Shown: positions 5,823 through 7,508 of the stretch, piece after piece | Position numbering within the stretch: position 1 is the first letter of the stretch | How the letters are laid out: every line of letters begins with the position of its first letter | DNA from: Oscillospiraceae bacterium | GTDB lineage: Bacteria > Bacillota > Clostridia > Oscillospirales > CAG-272 | Length of the DNA: 7,508 bases | Direction of reading: 5' to 3' | NCBI GenBank assembly: GCA_009779295.1 | Contig: WREN01000106.1 | Span: 1 to 7,508, forward strand | Translations under genes and position numbers: made by a program | The notes under the pieces: generated by a model | The model's database searches: none | The model's input: only the letters and a program-made list of their open reading frames with translations | What the model was told of the DNA's origin: nothing

Positions 5823-7058
5823 TTACTCTGTAAATTTTTTCAAAGCGATGCAAGCGTTGTGCCCGCCGAATCCGAACGATGACGATAACGCGTATTCAAT
5901 ATCCGCTTTAACCGCTTGATTGGGCGTGTAGTTCAAGTCGCAATCGGGGTCGGGAACACGGTAGTTTATTGTGGGCGGGATGATTCCGGTTTTCAGCGCC
6001 ATCGCAGAGGCAATAATTTCCACCGCGCCCGCCGCGCCGAGCATGTGTCCGGTCATCGACTTCGTGGAGCTGATATGCAGATTATACGCTTCACGACGGA
6101 AAACTTGCTTGATAGCCGACGTTTCCATTTTATCGTTGGGCGGCGTTGATGTACCGTGCGCGTTGATATAAATTTTATCGCACGGAGATGCAATATCGGC
6201 TGCGGCAAGTTTTATCGCCCGGTACGCGCCTTCGCCGGTCGGGTCAGGAGCTGTCACGTGGTACGCGTCGCTTGTGGTGCCGTAACCGATCACTTCCGCG
6301 TATATTTTCGCGCCGCGGTTGACGGCGTGTCCGTATTCCTCAAGGATCACTATGCCCGCGCCTTCGCCCATGACGAAACCGTTCCGCTCAGCATCGAACG
6401 GTATCGAAGCGCGGTTTATGTCGGCGGATTCCGAAATCGCTTTGCAGGTTGTGAAGCCCGCAACCGACAACTCGTTGATGGTACTCTCTGAACCGCCGGA
6501 AATTATAACGTCGGCGTAATCGTGCCGGATAGCGCGGTACGCCTCGCCGATGGTGTTGCACGAAGTCGCGCAAGCCGTGACGATGGGAAGCGTCGGACCT
6601 TTTGCGCCGAAGTGAATCGAAATCGTACCCGCCGCCATGTTGCCGATCATCATAGAGATGAAGAACGGCGAAACTCTTGCCGGACCGCGTTCGTCCAGTT
6701 TATGAACTTGCTCGATGAATGTTTCCATTCCGCCGATACCGGAACCGACATACACGCCGAAACGGTACGGGTCTATGTGATTCTCCGTTAAACCGCTGTC
6801 AGCCATCGCGTCGCAGGCAGCCCCTAATGCGTACTGTGTGAATTGGTCGGCTTTGCGGACGTCGCTCGCGTTCGAATAGTAACGCATGACGTCGAAATCC
6901 TTGACCTCCGCGGCGATCTTAACTTTGAAATCGGTCGTGTCGAACTTGGCGATGTAGTCTATTCCGCTTACGCCGTTCGTGAGATTTGCCCAAAACTTAT
7001 TCAATTCGCTGCCGACGGGCGACACAACGCCCATACCGGTGATAACTACACGTCTCAT
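5823..7058 (-). CDS. fabF: 3-oxoacyl-[ACP] synthase II (beta-ketoacyl-ACP synthase)
   Basis: FabF condenses acyl-ACP with malonyl-ACP to lengthen the chain by two carbons. The 411-residue protein matches the usual length (about 412). It has the N-terminal RRVVITGMGVVSPVG, the nucleophile Cys163 in TACATSCNTIG, His301 in NAHGTSTPPND, Lys333 and His338 in STKSMTGHMLGAAGA, and the gating Phe397 in SFGFGGHN. Numbering at Cys163 equals that of E. coli FabF, so the start is correct. The open frame continues 67 codons upstream inside fabG, but that part is arginine-rich out-of-frame sequence. The ATG shares one base with the fabG TGA (TGATG), and a G-run lies about 11 nt upstream. The Cys-His-His set places it with FabF/FabB rather than FabH, and the operon position favours FabF. 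Confidence 0.97.
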   Translation of the reverse strand: MRRVVITGMGVVSPVGSELNKFWANLTNGVSGIDYIAKFDTTDFKVKIAAEVKDFDVMRYYSNASDVRKADQFTQYALGAACDAMADSGLTENHIDPYRFGVYVGSGIGGMETFIEQVHKLDERGPARVSPFFISMMIGNMAAGTISIHFGAKGPTLPIVTACATSCNTIGEAYRAIRHDYADVIISGGSESTINELSVAGFTTCKAISESADINRASIPFDAERNGFVMGEGAGIVILEEYGHAVNRGAKIYAEVIGYGTTSDAYHVTAPDPTGEGAYRAIKLAAADIASPCDKIYINAHGTSTPPNDKMETSAIKQVFRREAYNLHISSTKSMTGHMLGAAGAVEIIASAMALKTGIIPPTINYRVPDPDCDLNYTPNQAVKADIEYALSSSFGFGGHNACIALKKFTE

Positions 7059-7508
7059 CAAATGTACAACCCCCCGTCGATTTTGATAACTTCGCCCGTG
7101 ATGTAACTTGCCCCTGCAAGAAACACCGCTAACTCCGCTACGTCGTCGGGCGCGCCGATTCGTTTGAGCGGTATGGAATTTATAATTTTCTCTTTCGCGT
7201 CGTCGGTCATTTTGTCCGTCATTGATGTAGCAATGAATCCCGGAGCGATAGCGTTGCACGTGACATTCTTCACGGCGAGTTCTTTCGCAACCGACTTCGT
7301 AAGCCCGATGAGTCCGGCTTTCGACGCGGAATAATTCGTCTGCCCCGCGTTGCCGACAATTCCAATTACGGATGTGATGTTAATAATTCTGCCGTATTTC
7401 TGCTTGATGAACCCGCGGCTCATGTGGTGAATCATGTTGAACGCGCCCTTGAGGTTGATGTCCAGCACCGCGTCGTAATCCTCCTCGGTCATCTGCACGA
7501 TGAGTTTA
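7058..7508 (-). CDS. fabG: 3-oxoacyl-[ACP] reductase, N-terminus cut by window edge
   Basis: FabG reduces 3-oxoacyl-ACP to 3-hydroxyacyl-ACP with NADPH. The window holds the last 149 residues of this short-chain dehydrogenase. Visible residues are the Asn of DINLKGAFN, the catalytic Ser of NITSVIGIVG, the Tyr and Lys of NYSASKAG, then NAIAPGFIATSMT and the C-terminal ITGEVIKIDGG. The Asn-Ser-Tyr-Lys spacing (28, 13, 4) equals that of E. coli FabG (110, 138, 151, 155). About 92 residues, with the nucleotide-binding GxxxGxG motif, therefore lie beyond the right edge. The frame is open to the edge; the GTG at 7498 is an internal valine codon, not the start. The gene ends in TGA overlapping fabF by one base. 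Confidence 0.95.
   Translation of the reverse strand, partial: KLIVQMTEEDYDAVLDINLKGAFNMIHHMSRGFIKQKYGRIINITSVIGIVGNAGQTNYSASKAGLIGLTKSVAKELAVKNVTCNAIAPGFIATSMTDKMTDDAKEKIINSIPLKRIGAPDDVAELAVFLAGASYITGEVIKIDGGLYI

Larger units (their letters stand above)
1307..7508 (-). other. FASII/acetyl-CoA carboxylase operon, distal part
   Basis: Eight same-strand genes from fabG to degV have junctions between a 4-nt overlap and a 10-nt gap, with no promoter- or terminator-like sequence between them. The order equals the distal half of the fab clusters known in streptococci and clostridia. Genes such as fabH, acpP, fabK and fabD, and any regulator and its operator, would therefore be expected upstream, beyond the right edge. 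This co-transcription is inferred from spacing. The last member, degV, is the only one not a standard part of that cluster. Confidence 0.85.

Noticed and set aside
7059..7259. A 67-codon N-terminal extension of fabF
   Set aside because: It reads fabG in a wrong frame. The ATG at 7058 gives Cys163 at the same number as in E. coli FabF.
7058..7498. A complete short reductase starting at the GTG at 7498
   Set aside because: The frame continues to the window edge with conserved FabG sequence, and the nucleotide-binding half would be missing. The gene is cut by the edge, not short.

Overview
The window is almost entirely the second half of a type II fatty-acid synthesis (FASII) operon, read on the minus strand. 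A second, AT-richer transcription unit for a surface lipoprotein follows it. Gene order, protein subfamilies and strong Shine-Dalgarno sites point to a Gram-positive Firmicute. The best guess is a Clostridia/Oscillospirales-type anaerobe of moderate GC. The order fabG-fabF-accB-fabZ-accC-accD-accA is the one known from streptococci and many clostridia. Species or genus cannot be named from this sequence.

In transcription order (high to low coordinates), the window opens inside fabG, which has lost about 92 N-terminal codons past the right edge. Next come fabF, accB, fabZ, accC, accD, accA and a DegV/FakB-family gene. Junctions are very tight. fabG/fabF share 1 nt (TGATG). accB/fabZ, accC/accD and accA/degV overlap by 4 nt (ATGA). 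accD/accA abut with no gap. fabF/accB are 10 nt apart and fabZ/accC 3 nt apart. No promoter or terminator is visible inside the run, so it is most simply one polycistronic message whose promoter lies to the right of the window.

The products form one pathway. AccC and the biotin carrier AccB carboxylate biotin, and the AccD/AccA carboxyltransferase moves the carboxyl to acetyl-CoA to give malonyl-CoA. FabF elongates acyl-ACP with malonyl-ACP, FabG reduces the 3-keto group, and FabZ dehydrates the 3-hydroxy intermediate. The DegV-family protein at the end belongs to the fatty-acid-binding FakB superfamily. It could connect the operon to free fatty-acid or acyl-phosphate handling, but its binding-site motifs are divergent.

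Left of degV lies an 82-nt AT-rich gap. It holds a near-consensus sigma-A promoter (TTGCAT, 17 nt, TATAAT with an extended -10) driving a lipoprotein of the ABC-transporter extracellular solute-binding type. That gene runs off the left edge after 408 codons. No convincing intrinsic terminator separates the two units.

Most of the window is a textbook locus. The points worth a second look are a 16-residue in-frame shortening of AccC at the entry to its ATP-grasp B domain, a TTG start for accC placed in frame right behind the fabZ stop, the translationally coupled and divergent DegV/FakB protein, and the unterminated junction with the lipoprotein gene. I do not see a clearly new biological system.
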